DNA of 64,000 nt, from positions 1 through 64,000 of the forward strand of contig DBFJJS010000016.1 of NCBI GenBank assembly GCA_048393055.1, read 5' to 3'. The DNA comes from Faeciplasma sp048393055. GTDB taxonomy: Bacteria > Bacillota > Clostridia > Oscillospirales > Ruminococcaceae. Within the stretch, counting starts at the first letter, position 1, and each line of letters starts with the position of its first letter. The notes beneath the pieces were generated by a model, which did no database searches, was not told the origin of the DNA, and saw only the letters and a program-made list of their open reading frames with translations. Position numbers and translations under genes: made by a program. Positions 15,276-24,801 of the stretch are shown piece after piece.

Positions 15276-16462
15276 TTGGCCACCTCCATCAAAAATTTAT
15301 TTATATGTTTCTGGTCGATGTTTAGGTGACGAGCAATATCCTGTTTGCTGTATATTTCCTCTCCGTATCCACGATAGAGAGCCTTACTTACGGCAGGACT
15401 TGTTCGGTCAATTGCCTCACGGCTAATATTTCGTGGAATATTGTTTTGAATACCATTTTTCCTATCAGCTCTTTGTTTTTCACGCTCATGTTCTATTTCT
15501 TACCTAAATAAGTCTGCGTAAGTGGCATATTCAATCTTGCTAATTTTGTTTAAGTCAAGTAGCCTTCTAATGATAACTTCACGGCTTACTGAAAAGCGGT
15601 CGGCAATCTGTTTTAGATCCTCTTTTGAATATGGTGCAGAATAATTATTGTTGTTCAAAACAATGTTGATTGCATTTTGTGGAACAAGCAGTTCACCCGC
15701 TACAGCGTTGCAGAACACTTCCTCTTCTTTAGTTGTAACAGAATTATTCATATCGTTGCACAGGGAAGATTCTCGCTTAAATAAGTGCACTAACTCATGA
15801 ATAATGGAAAAGGACTTTGCCGGTGGACGATCCTCATCATTGATTCCAATAATCGGCAAATCTGCATAATAAATTGCAAACCCGCGTGCAGTATCTATGG
15901 GGACATCAGTAAAGCAGTGAATAAACACGCCTTCAGATTCTATTTTATCTCGCAAATATAAATAAAACTGTCGTGCAGAGTTACACTTGTATTGCTGTTC
16001 GAGGCTAATGGAAAATTGTTCTCGAATTGCATTTGCCCAAATCTGAGGATCATTTCCTTTAGGTACAACAGGTAAAAAGGGTTTTGTAGTTAGTCCTAAT
16101 TCATCGTTTGCGTTCAAAAGAAAATCTCTTTCAAGAAGGACATCGATCATTGCGATATTAAGGGCACTATCGTCAGAACTACTTGTTCCCAGCATTGTTC
16201 GCATATTCCGGACATTAGGAATTTTCTTTAAAGGAATATCAGCGGAATTCATATAAAGCCCTGCAAAAGGAATATGTAGACAGCTTGCTAATTTTTTGGC
16301 CTGCTTTATAGTCGGAAGAGCTGAATCGGTAGGAGTGAGCCATAATGCCAACTTTGTAGCACTTATTTTAGTTTTATTAGCAATGAAGTCGCCAGAAACG
16401 CCTTTTTCCTGGCAAATGTAAGCCAAGGTATCCTTGTTGATAAGTGCATATACATAAGCCAT
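15263..16462 (-). pseudogene. XRE/ImmA/IrrE peptidase gene with in-frame stop
   Basis: Residues 1-320 (16462 to 15503) form an ImmA/IrrE-type protein: a degenerate N-terminal HTH-like region, then the zinc peptidase domain with IIHELVHLF (HExxH) and the EEEVFCNAVAGELLVP helix. A TAA at 15500-15502 ends this frame, but the same frame stays open for 78 more codons to 15263. That tail (REAIDRTSPAVSKALYRGYG and a helical KQDIARHLNIDQKHINKF segment) matches the usual C-terminal domain of these proteins. The full frame overlaps the DUF4411 start as expected for an intact operon. So the gene carries a nonsense change, or the base is a sequencing error. Confidence 0.75.
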
Positions 16463-16499
16463 CCTTGTTCACCCTCCCGAATAATTTCGTGTAAAAATA

Positions 16500-19472
16500 T
16501 CAACTCTTTCTCATCTCTCGATATATCACATCTGCCAATGCATTCATAATTGCATTGTATTTATTCTGATCTTCGAACAGAGAAGTATAAGTGTCCTGAG
16601 ATTCCATATAGCTGTCCTGCGCTGCATCCCCAAATGCTTTGGGGAAGATACTTTCCGCAAAAATCTGTGGATCAGAACTGCGTGCCATTTTTGTCAGTTT
16701 TTTGTCTGCCATCAATTTAGTATGCAAAGCATTCAGTAAGACTCTATCCCCATCGGTGAATGCGCCTTTAAACTTTTCATTAATTTTCTCAATGATTTCG
16801 TCAAGAGGTTCCTTGCTGTCACCACCCATAGCGCCTTTATGTTTGGCGGGCTCGTAAACACCCTTTGTCTCCTGCAATTCTATGGAGCCTTCAAAGGTTT
16901 TCTGCAATTTATAGTATTCCAACTTTAACTTGCCTTCGAGGTCAATCATAGAAACCGCCTCTGGCGGCAGCAAATTAAGCAAATAGGAGCAGAATACATA
17001 TTCCTTGTGCAAGTCTTTATCGAACATACGCAAAATTTGGGAGATGTATCCGTACCACTTAATCAGATTACGAACTTGGCGGCGGAACTGGTAACGTTCT
17101 TCGGTAGATTTCTTGTTATACCGGTCTGCAACAGGCTTTAATATGCTTGTCATTCTGCCCATTGCACGAGCGTCCTGCTTTCCTGTATTAAAATACTCTT
17201 TCGCAAAAGCTTCAACATCAGTATCACTGTAAATCGCAAAGCCCCGCAGTTCTTTCTGCGTTTGGTAAATCAAATCGGCATTAACTTCCTGTGAAAGCGT
17301 TGTTTCCTGATAAAACGGCTGAAACGCTTCCAGAATATCCTCTTTTTTGTTGACAAAATCCAATATGAATGTGTCGTTTTTCCCGGCACAAGTTCTATTC
17401 AGGCGGGATAGCGTTTGCACGGCTTTTACGCCTTTCAGCTTTTTATCTACGATCATCGTATGCAACAACGGTTCGTCAAAGCCGGTCTGATATTTTTCTG
17501 CCACGATAAGCACATTAAAATTATCGTGAAACTCTGCTTTGGTCTGCGTTTCCGCTATATGGCTGCCATCAGCACGAATATTTAATTTAGGCTCCGTATA
17601 TTCGGTATCTCCATCTTGAACAGCGCCGGAAAAAGCAATAAGTATTTGAACATCATTATACTTCTGCTCCTCTATATAGCGTTTTACTTCGTGGAAATAA
17701 CGCACCGCAGCAAGCCGAGAAGAGGTAACCACCATCATTTTAGCTCTGCCGCCGATTTTATGTCGTGTTGTTTCACGGAACGTTTCAACAATAATCTGTG
17801 ATTTCTGCAAAATATTATATGGATGTAATTCTTGATACCTGCGGATTACCTTTGCCGCTCGGCTTGCAGGAACATCAGGATTATCTTCCGTAGTTTTAGC
17901 TATTTTAAAGCAGGTGTCATAGGTCATATAATTTTGAAGAACATTGAGAATAAAGCCTTCTTCAATGGCCTGTCTCATACTGTAAATATGAAATGGGTGG
18001 AAAGAACCATCCTCGTATTCCGTTCCGAAAAGCTCTAAAGTTTTATCTTTCGGCGTAGCAGTAAAAGCAAAGAAAGATAGGTTTTTGTGCTTGCCGTGAA
18101 CTAGCATTTCTTTCATCAGCTTATCATCGGGATCAAGCTCTTCTTCGTTCTTACCCTCAATTTCTGCATACTCCCGCAAAGCGTCCTCCGTATTGGCCAA
18201 AGCCGCTTTCAGTTTCAAGGCTGAATTGCCTGTTTGCGACGAATGCGCTTCATCTACAATAACCGCAAAATTCCGTCCCGCCACCTTATCGACTTCCTGA
18301 TAGATGACAGGAAATTTTTGCAATGTGGTGACAATGATACGGATTCCGTTATTGATAGCATCTCGCAAATCTTTTGAATTTTTGTCTTCTCCAATTGTTT
18401 CTACAGCACCAAGCGTATGATCAAAGCCGGAGATCGTTTCTTGTAACTGTGCATCTAAAACCGTGCGGTCTGTTACAACAATAACGCTTGAGAATACAGG
18501 CTTGTTATCCGCATTGAAAAGGGAAGCCAAACGATAGGCTGTCCAAGCAATAGAATTCGACTTGCCGCTGCCTGCGCTATGTTGTATCAGATAGTTGTGC
18601 CCTGAGCCGTTCTTTTTGACATCAGCCAGCAATTTACGAACAACGTCCAGCTGGTGATAGCGGGGGAAAATCAGGATTTTCCCTTCCTGTAAGTTCATAA
18701 ATTTCTGGATAATATCCATCATGCTGTCCTTCTGGAAAACATTTTCCCAAAGATAAGCAGTAGGGTATCCATCCGGATTCGCAGGATTTCCTTTGCCGCC
18801 ATCGTTACCGGCACCGTTAGAGCCCTGATTAAACGGCAAAAAATATGTATTTTTACCGGCCAATTTCGTTGTCATCCAAACTTCCGTGTGATCAACGCAG
18901 AAAAATGCCAAGATCCGCCGATTAAACTGAAAACAGATTTCACGGGGATCCCGGTCATATATCCATTGCTGCTTTGCGTTATCAACGGTTTGACCGGTAT
19001 ATTGATTTTTCAGTTCAAAGGCAAACACAGGAATGCCATTGAGCACCAAAACCATATCCACACTCTTTTTGCTGTCGGCGGAATAATACCATTGCCGGTA
19101 ACATTCAATTTTATTATGCGCCCATAATGCGGCTGCCGTTTGATTTAGAGCGGATTCCGGCTTAAAATAACACACCCGAAAACGGATACCCCTATGCTTA
19201 AATCCATGACGCAGAACTGAAAGAACGCCTTCTGCATCACAGGCTGAAGCAAACGCAAGGCAAAACTTGCGAACAGGATCAACCTGATTAGTGTTTTCAA
19301 AACGTGCCCATTCTTTAGGCTGGGTGCGCTGCACAAAATCAATCAGGGTATTTACATATAGACCGAGCTTGGCGTCGTATGTATCGGTACCTTTTGTATA
19401 TCCACCTTCCGGGGAAAGCAAGAAGGATTCTATATCTTCTTCAAATCGTTTTTCGGTTGTTTCAATTACCAT
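16500..19472 (-). CDS. hsdR: Type I restriction endonuclease subunit HsdR
   Basis: A 990-residue restriction and translocase subunit. The N-terminal PD-(D/E)xK-like nuclease includes DMVLVLNGIPVFAFELKNQ. The SF2 motor has Walker A SAGSGKSNS near residue 297, the DEAH box VDEAHSSQTG near 409, FFAFTATPK near 470 and the late helicase motif KYQTGFDEP near 664. The C-terminal helical region binds the methylase core. The ATG at 19472 follows GAGG and overlaps the FRG gene by 11 bp. In the complex R2M2S it cuts DNA lacking the host methyl mark. It appears intact, but its HsdS partner is frameshifted. Confidence 0.93.
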   Translation of the reverse strand: MVIETTEKRFEEDIESFLLSPEGGYTKGTDTYDAKLGLYVNTLIDFVQRTQPKEWARFENTNQVDPVRKFCLAFASACDAEGVLSVLRHGFKHRGIRFRVCYFKPESALNQTAAALWAHNKIECYRQWYYSADSKKSVDMVLVLNGIPVFAFELKNQYTGQTVDNAKQQWIYDRDPREICFQFNRRILAFFCVDHTEVWMTTKLAGKNTYFLPFNQGSNGAGNDGGKGNPANPDGYPTAYLWENVFQKDSMMDIIQKFMNLQEGKILIFPRYHQLDVVRKLLADVKKNGSGHNYLIQHSAGSGKSNSIAWTAYRLASLFNADNKPVFSSVIVVTDRTVLDAQLQETISGFDHTLGAVETIGEDKNSKDLRDAINNGIRIIVTTLQKFPVIYQEVDKVAGRNFAVIVDEAHSSQTGNSALKLKAALANTEDALREYAEIEGKNEEELDPDDKLMKEMLVHGKHKNLSFFAFTATPKDKTLELFGTEYEDGSFHPFHIYSMRQAIEEGFILNVLQNYMTYDTCFKIAKTTEDNPDVPASRAAKVIRRYQELHPYNILQKSQIIVETFRETTRHKIGGRAKMMVVTSSRLAAVRYFHEVKRYIEEQKYNDVQILIAFSGAVQDGDTEYTEPKLNIRADGSHIAETQTKAEFHDNFNVLIVAEKYQTGFDEPLLHTMIVDKKLKGVKAVQTLSRLNRTCAGKNDTFILDFVNKKEDILEAFQPFYQETTLSQEVNADLIYQTQKELRGFAIYSDTDVEAFAKEYFNTGKQDARAMGRMTSILKPVADRYNKKSTEERYQFRRQVRNLIKWYGYISQILRMFDKDLHKEYVFCSYLLNLLPPEAVSMIDLEGKLKLEYYKLQKTFEGSIELQETKGVYEPAKHKGAMGGDSKEPLDEIIEKINEKFKGAFTDGDRVLLNALHTKLMADKKLTKMARSSDPQIFAESIFPKAFGDAAQDSYMESQDTYTSLFEDQNKYNAIMNALADVIYREMRKS

Positions 19473-20379
19473 TTTGTTTTCCTCGCACTTTCTGTTCAAA
19501 TTTCCCTTTGATGGACTCACAGATAACATCTATATTGTCGCAGAACAGGGTTTCCTCAGTAATGCCAAATAATGCAAGATCTTTCAATATGGTTGTCTTA
19601 ACGCCTTTATTAATTATAATTCTTTCCGCAATACATTCATGGTCTTTTGGAATTTTATCAATATATGAGTAAAAACTTCTCTGATCGTGTTCAATATGGT
19701 TTGGGAAAAGAATGTAACGCCCTTGCTGCGCCTGTTGCCTTATTTCTCTTACAGGTGCATATATGAAAAATGGGGTTTTGCAGCATTCCTCAATCCAGTT
19801 TCCACCTGCGTCATCTGTTTTGTGGCAAATTTCATTTGTTTGATCTTGTTCAAGAAAATACGGCTGACGTTTAACTGCGCCATAAAACAAACTTAAATTC
19901 AAAAATGTAGACCGAGCAAACCGATAACTGTCTGCAATCGCATTAACCACTGGATAATTTGCGATATCTAGTTCATTGATTTTGAACACGATCACCTCAC
20001 CGTTCACTGGATCGTTTCCTAAACAGGCAAAATACAGCGCAACCAGTGCATTTTCTGTAATATCTAAAAGTCTAGTCGGAATTCCATGATGCTGAAGTAG
20101 TGCTAACAGTTCTATTGGTGAAAGCGTATCGTTGAAAATATTCGGTAATTTGTATTTTGCCATTTCAATCATATTACGCTCTTCGCCAAAAATGGAAATA
20201 TCACAGGCAAACTGTTGCTTTCGGGCAATTGATGGAAGCAACTCGAAGTTTTCATTAGGCTGTCCTCTAAAAAGCAATATTTCGTTCTTAGGTCCGCCGT
20301 CTTGTATAAGAACATTATTTAATTCGATAATCCGCTGTACAAAATCAGATACGCTCGAAATTGTTGTATCAGCTTGCAT
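19462..20379 (-). CDS. FRG domain protein
   Basis: A 305-residue protein of the FRG family. The name-giving motif lies in ILLFRGQPNENFELLPSIARK near residues 35-55, followed by LLALLQHHGIPTRLLDITENALVALYFAC, a segment conserved across the family. No membrane segment. The ATG at 20379 follows AAGGGGG. It overlaps the start of hsdR, so its translation is coupled to that of the restriction subunit. FRG proteins are frequent in defence islands, where their biochemical activity is not settled. An accessory or abortive-infection role is likely by context. Confidence 0.85.
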   Translation of the reverse strand: MQADTTISSVSDFVQRIIELNNVLIQDGGPKNEILLFRGQPNENFELLPSIARKQQFACDISIFGEERNMIEMAKYKLPNIFNDTLSPIELLALLQHHGIPTRLLDITENALVALYFACLGNDPVNGEVIVFKINELDIANYPVVNAIADSYRFARSTFLNLSLFYGAVKRQPYFLEQDQTNEICHKTDDAGGNWIEECCKTPFFIYAPVREIRQQAQQGRYILFPNHIEHDQRSFYSYIDKIPKDHECIAERIIINKGVKTTILKDLALFGITEETLFCDNIDVICESIKGKFEQKVRGKQNGN

Positions 20380-20415
20380 ATATATTGCCCCCTTATTTAG
20401 AAACTTATTTCACCA

Positions 20416-21339
20416 TTACTTGATTTCTGTCATTTCAGAAAATAGCGGTTCAGGTAAGAATGAATGTATTTTGCTTTGAACCATTATTTCTATATTTATA
20501 TTTGTTATAAATTTCATTTCATCAACTGTTATTTTGCGGCAATCAAAATTTTGTATAAAACCAAAAAATGCGTTGGGCGCATAAATTCCAATCAAAATGG
20601 CAGGCGTTAAAGGATATAGTACTACTGTTTTGTCGTTTGCAATACCTAAGCTGGTCATTTTCCCTTGGCGCCCTTGGTCTTGAAGATCGGCAAAAAGTAC
20701 TGGATTATCGCTTGTGATAAACGGCATAACATTTCTGATGCTATTATAATAAACAATCCAAGTCTTGTGATGTAATATAGCACAATATCTATCAAACTTT
20801 GATTCGTCAAATATCCCTTCTAATATCATGTTTTTACGAGTTTCTGAGTCAAAAGAAATATTTTGAATTTTTTTCTTATAATCAGGCAATGTATCCGGAA
20901 AAGCTTCTATAATTTGATTGCGATATTCTTTTATGAAATGCTCTGATTTTTCCAATTGCTCATCTAAAAAAGCAGGAACACGAAAAGCCTGTGATAAAAT
21001 AATTTTCGATAGTATTTCTTTATCTTCTTTTGAGAGAACATCTGCATTGTTCCGTGACAAGGTGATTTTGGCAATAATATTATCAAGAGGCTGCCCGCAA
21101 AGTATATCAAATTTCTTATCAAGGAAATGTTCCCAATGCTTGCCGTCTTGTTGTTGATAGGTATCATAATAGTTTTCAAGATACGCAACATCGCTTATAG
21201 AACGTGTGAAAAATTTTATCCCGTCCTTTTTCTTGGAAGCCATACGAGTACCGATTATGTATTTTTTGCCTCTTTTCACAGCAAATCGTTTAAGATATGC
21301 CTGTGGCACGATATGCTGTTTGGTAAAAGCCTTACCCAT
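20416..21339 (-). CDS. DUF4238 protein
   Basis: A 307-residue protein starting KQHIVPQAYLKRFA (residues 7-20), the hallmark of DUF4238. A central helical region (SKEDKEILSKIILSQAFRVP) and a later MPFITSDNPVLFAD segment are also family features. No membrane segment or known catalytic motif. The ATG at 21339 follows the hsdS stop by two bases, so it is part of the restriction operon. Biochemical function is unknown; DUF4238 genes tend to lie in defence regions. An effector role beside the restriction system is an inference. Confidence 0.85.
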   Translation of the reverse strand: MGKAFTKQHIVPQAYLKRFAVKRGKKYIIGTRMASKKKDGIKFFTRSISDVAYLENYYDTYQQQDGKHWEHFLDKKFDILCGQPLDNIIAKITLSRNNADVLSKEDKEILSKIILSQAFRVPAFLDEQLEKSEHFIKEYRNQIIEAFPDTLPDYKKKIQNISFDSETRKNMILEGIFDESKFDRYCAILHHKTWIVYYNSIRNVMPFITSDNPVLFADLQDQGRQGKMTSLGIANDKTVVLYPLTPAILIGIYAPNAFFGFIQNFDCRKITVDEMKFITNINIEIMVQSKIHSFLPEPLFSEMTEIK

Positions 21340-21341
21340 AA

Positions 21342-22626
21342 CTAAATGACCTCTTTTTTCCCTGTCACATACTCATAAATGAGTGATTTTTTATAATTTT
21401 CGATTTCGGTGATGTATTGCTCTTTCTTTGAGATCAAGTTATCAATTTCAGCACATTTGACGTCAAGATAATCTGCGATTTCTTTTTGTTCGTCAACAGA
21501 AAATACTATGTAAGGCATCGTAGAAAGCTTGTCTTTCGTAAAATGTGGAATTGTTGCTTTATTACATACCACATCAATGTAACCTTGTTTCACAAAGCAT
21601 TCCATTAAATATCGCAAATAACGGGTGCTTGATTGCTCTTTTGGACGAACAATCATTATTGAATTTTGAATAAACATCTGTTTATCGTTTTCTCTTACAA
21701 TTGCACATCCCCCAGCTCCGGCACCACCTTCAACGACAAGTAAATCACCGTTATTTACAAGATATTGTTGCTTTTCAGTAGGATTAAACCACATTCGCTT
21801 TTTTTCGCCTTTAGAAATGCCTTCGAAATGAACATCTGCCGCACAATAATAAGATTCTAAAGTATACGTTTCGTCTAAAGGAGTAAGACAAAGCATTTTA
21901 CCCAAAATAATATTGAAATGTAATCCAATGCGACTTATTGAAACATCATAGGGGATAGATGGTGCCCACTCAATCCCGCTGTCTTTCATCGGTCTGCCGC
22001 CACGAATACCTTTGGTGACAGCCTGTGTAATAACGGATTGTTTCAGTTTTTTATATTCATCAATCGAGGCACGGGTCTTTTCCAGAACAGCATCGATTTC
22101 AGCACACTTAATATCTAAGAATGTCGCAATGCGTCCTTGCTCATCTTATTAGCGGTGCAAGAACTTGCTGCCATTTCACCCCATCCCAATTAAGGCTCTG
22201 ACGAACTCCTGCGCCCATGCCGTAAAAGCCCTTTGAAACATCAAAAGAATGAAGATAATAATATAGATATTTCGGAACAAAGTTGCTACGATTCCTAATT
22301 GTTAAATATGCTGAAGTTATGATTCCTCGCTCTTCGGAAATCCCCACTCGCAGGCTTGTATGATCATTTTGAAGATCGGTAAGGCGGAGAACAATATCGT
22401 CTTTTTCTATGATATTATACCCATCAAAACTTTCTGGAAGTAGACCTTCAACAGTATCTATGTTTTTCCTCTTTATTTTTCCATAGCTTAATGAAAGCAA
22501 ATTTTTTTCTTGCAATTCTAAATTTTTATTTTTCACCTGTGTAAAAAGTTGAAAAATTGTGTTTATACCCCAATCTTTAGGCATACACCCAATCCATTCA
22601 ATCCCGCTGTCTTTCATTTCACGCAT
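21342..22626 (-). pseudogene. hsdS: Type I specificity subunit HsdS, frameshifted
   Basis: Two half-genes in different frames together make one specificity subunit of about 430 residues. Both target-recognition domains open with the same MKDSGIEW segment (about 22617 and 21989). The central conserved helix reads DEQGRIATFLDIKCAEID and the last repeat reads DEQKEIADYLDVKCAEIDNLI. The frame breaks between 22141 and 22147, just before the first DEQ, where the upstream half meets TGA. With a single base change the protein would be whole. The start is taken at 22626 (MREMKDSG) behind AGGCGGTG, overlapping the membrane-protein gene by 8 bp. As read, HsdS is truncated to one target domain. Confidence 0.85.
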
Positions 22627-22993
22627 TGTTTTCACCGCCTTTTCGGGTATAACGAACAATCAGACAAATAATTGCAGCTGTCACCAGAATGCCGCCAAGG
22701 ATACTTACAATGAGCAGCCAATGTGCAAAAATAAGCTTTGCAAGCCAAATCACAAAATATGTAATTGCCCATATCACAACAAATACAATCAGGCGAATAA
22801 TCCAATGTAGGATAGAACCGGCTGTGCTGCCGCTGATCATACCGCCATCATATAAATCGCCCACAGTCCGGAACGCAATGGCGTATGCAGCGAATGCAAT
22901 GATTGCAAGAATAATCCACTCCCAATACCACGCAATGGGCAGACCGAGCGGATCGGTAATTCTGTCAAACAGAAAACTCAATACTTCTCTCAA
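22619..22993 (-). CDS. Small membrane protein in the hsd operon
   Basis: A 124-residue protein with about three hydrophobic segments: WIILAIIAFAAYAIAF near residues 26-41, ILHWIIRLIVFVVIWAITYFVIWLAKLIF near 61-89, and WLLIVSILGGILVTAAIICLIV near 92-113. A basic C-terminus (RYTRKGGE) suggests a cytoplasmic tail. It overlaps hsdM by 4 bp (ATGA) and hsdS by 8 bp, so it is translationally coupled to both. No family recognised. A membrane partner is not part of the classical type I system, so it may be an accessory defence component. Confidence 0.7.
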   Translation of the reverse strand: MREVLSFLFDRITDPLGLPIAWYWEWIILAIIAFAAYAIAFRTVGDLYDGGMISGSTAGSILHWIIRLIVFVVIWAITYFVIWLAKLIFAHWLLIVSILGGILVTAAIICLIVRYTRKGGENNA

Positions 22994-24756
22994 AGCTTAT
23001 TCTCCTTATGAAACAGCGCATTTAGGCTTTCGGAAATTTCGCTTTCCAGCTTTTTAATGCGCTTTACAATGTCATCCACCGGTTCCGGCGGCTGATACTC
23101 ATAAAAATAGCGTGTCATCGGAATCTCGTATCCGACTTTGGTCTTGCTCTTATCAATCCATGCATCGGGAGCATACGGCAAAACTTCCCGTTCAAAGTAA
23201 CGGTCAATATCCTGCACAAGCGGTACATTCTCCGTATCACGTAGATTTTTATCTGCGACAGGCTTGCCTTTTTTCAGTATGATTTCGCCGTTTTCGTCTC
23301 TCTGCGGGCGTTCTACAACGATTTTGTTGTATCCGAAGTCCTCTGAGCCGAAAATCTTGCTGTGGCAATAAATGCCGTTCTTATCACCGTAAACAGCATC
23401 GTTCTTATACTCGCCGTATGCTTCTACAATCAGATTGCGGCAAAGGTCGGTAATATCGTTGCGTTTGGTTCCGATAGACTTCCTGCGCTGTTCATAGCAA
23501 TGGGAGGCATCAATAAGTTGTACCTTCCCTGCACGATAGGCAGGCTTGTCCTTGGATAAAATCCAAATATAGGTGCTGATTCCCGTATTCATGAACTGGT
23601 CGGTTGAAAGCTGGATAATTGCATCGAGCCAATCGTTTTCCAATATGTACTGACGGATATTAGAGGGGCCGCTGCCTGCGTCGCCTGCAAACAGAGGAGA
23701 ACCGTTCTGGATAATTGCCATTCTGCCATCAGGCGCAAGCTTGGAAAGACCGTTCAGCACAAAAAGCTGCTGACCATCGCTGATTTTCGGAAGTCCCGGA
23801 GCAAATCTTCCCAGCTCACCAAGTTTAGCTTCCGCTTCGACGGCCTTTTGCTCTCGCTTCCAATCGATTCCAAACGGAGGATTGGAAATGCAGTACTTAA
23901 AAGTGAAGCCTTTAAACTGGTCATCAGAAAGAGTATCCCCAAACCGCATATTGTTTGGATCGCCGCCACGAATCATCATGTCTGCCTTTGCGATAGCAAA
24001 AGTAGAGGGATTAAATTCCTGCCCGAAACAGGTAACTTCTATATCTTCGTTTAACTCGTGGATTCTCTCTTCCATACAGGAAAGCATCTGACTGGTGCCC
24101 ATTGTCATATCGTAAACGGTGACATTGCCCGTTTCATCGAGCTTTGCATCTGTAAGAAGCAGGTCGGTCATCAGATAAATAATATCACGACTGGTAAAAT
24201 GGGCTCCGGCTTCTTCGCCAAACGACTCAGAAAAGCGGCGAACCAAATCCTCAAAAATATAACCGCAGTCCACAGCGCTGATTTTATCAGGGCCCAAATA
24301 TCCCTTTTGCGTATTGAATTCTTTTATTACAAGATACAGGGTATTGCTTTCAACCATTCTGCGGATAACATTGTCAAAATCAAATTTAGCAAGAACATCC
24401 TGTACATTTGCCGAAAAGCCTGCCAGATAATCACGGAAATTTGCTTCAATGTTTTCAGAATCTGCAAGCAGTGACTCAAATGTGAATTTACTTGTATTGT
24501 AGAACTGATAACCGGACGCACGAGTTAAAAAGCCATCAATTACCGCTAAATGTTTCTTGGATTCATATTCTTTTAATACGGCTTCATGTGTAGGCAGTAA
24601 ACAATCGTGAAAACGTTTCACTACCGTCATAGGCAGGATAACAAGTCCGTATTCATGCGGCTTAAACGGGCCACGAAGCATATCTGCCACATTCCATATC
24701 ATCGTTGCCTTTTCAGCAATATTTGTACCAACTACATTTATTTTATCATTCACCAT
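22990..24756 (-). CDS. hsdM: Type I DNA methyltransferase subunit HsdM
   Basis: A 588-residue adenine N6-methyltransferase. The N-terminal HsdM helical domain (ATMIWNVADMLRGPFKPHEY) precedes the Rossmann domain. Motif I is VYDMTMGTSQML near residue 212, where a third Gly might be expected in place of Ser. The catalytic NPPFG lies near residue 295 (YCISNPPFGIDW). ISDGQQLFVLNGLSKL and AGSGPSNIRQYILENDWLDA follow, as in clostridial HsdM. The ATG at 24756 follows GAGGTG. It is the first gene of the operon and would methylate with HsdS; that partner is damaged here. Confidence 0.93.
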   Translation of the reverse strand: MVNDKINVVGTNIAEKATMIWNVADMLRGPFKPHEYGLVILPMTVVKRFHDCLLPTHEAVLKEYESKKHLAVIDGFLTRASGYQFYNTSKFTFESLLADSENIEANFRDYLAGFSANVQDVLAKFDFDNVIRRMVESNTLYLVIKEFNTQKGYLGPDKISAVDCGYIFEDLVRRFSESFGEEAGAHFTSRDIIYLMTDLLLTDAKLDETGNVTVYDMTMGTSQMLSCMEERIHELNEDIEVTCFGQEFNPSTFAIAKADMMIRGGDPNNMRFGDTLSDDQFKGFTFKYCISNPPFGIDWKREQKAVEAEAKLGELGRFAPGLPKISDGQQLFVLNGLSKLAPDGRMAIIQNGSPLFAGDAGSGPSNIRQYILENDWLDAIIQLSTDQFMNTGISTYIWILSKDKPAYRAGKVQLIDASHCYEQRRKSIGTKRNDITDLCRNLIVEAYGEYKNDAVYGDKNGIYCHSKIFGSEDFGYNKIVVERPQRDENGEIILKKGKPVADKNLRDTENVPLVQDIDRYFEREVLPYAPDAWIDKSKTKVGYEIPMTRYFYEYQPPEPVDDIVKRIKKLESEISESLNALFHKENKL

Positions 24757-24801
24757 TTTGTGAGCACCTCTGTTTGCAAATGTTTTATTCTAATACGGAC
24801 G

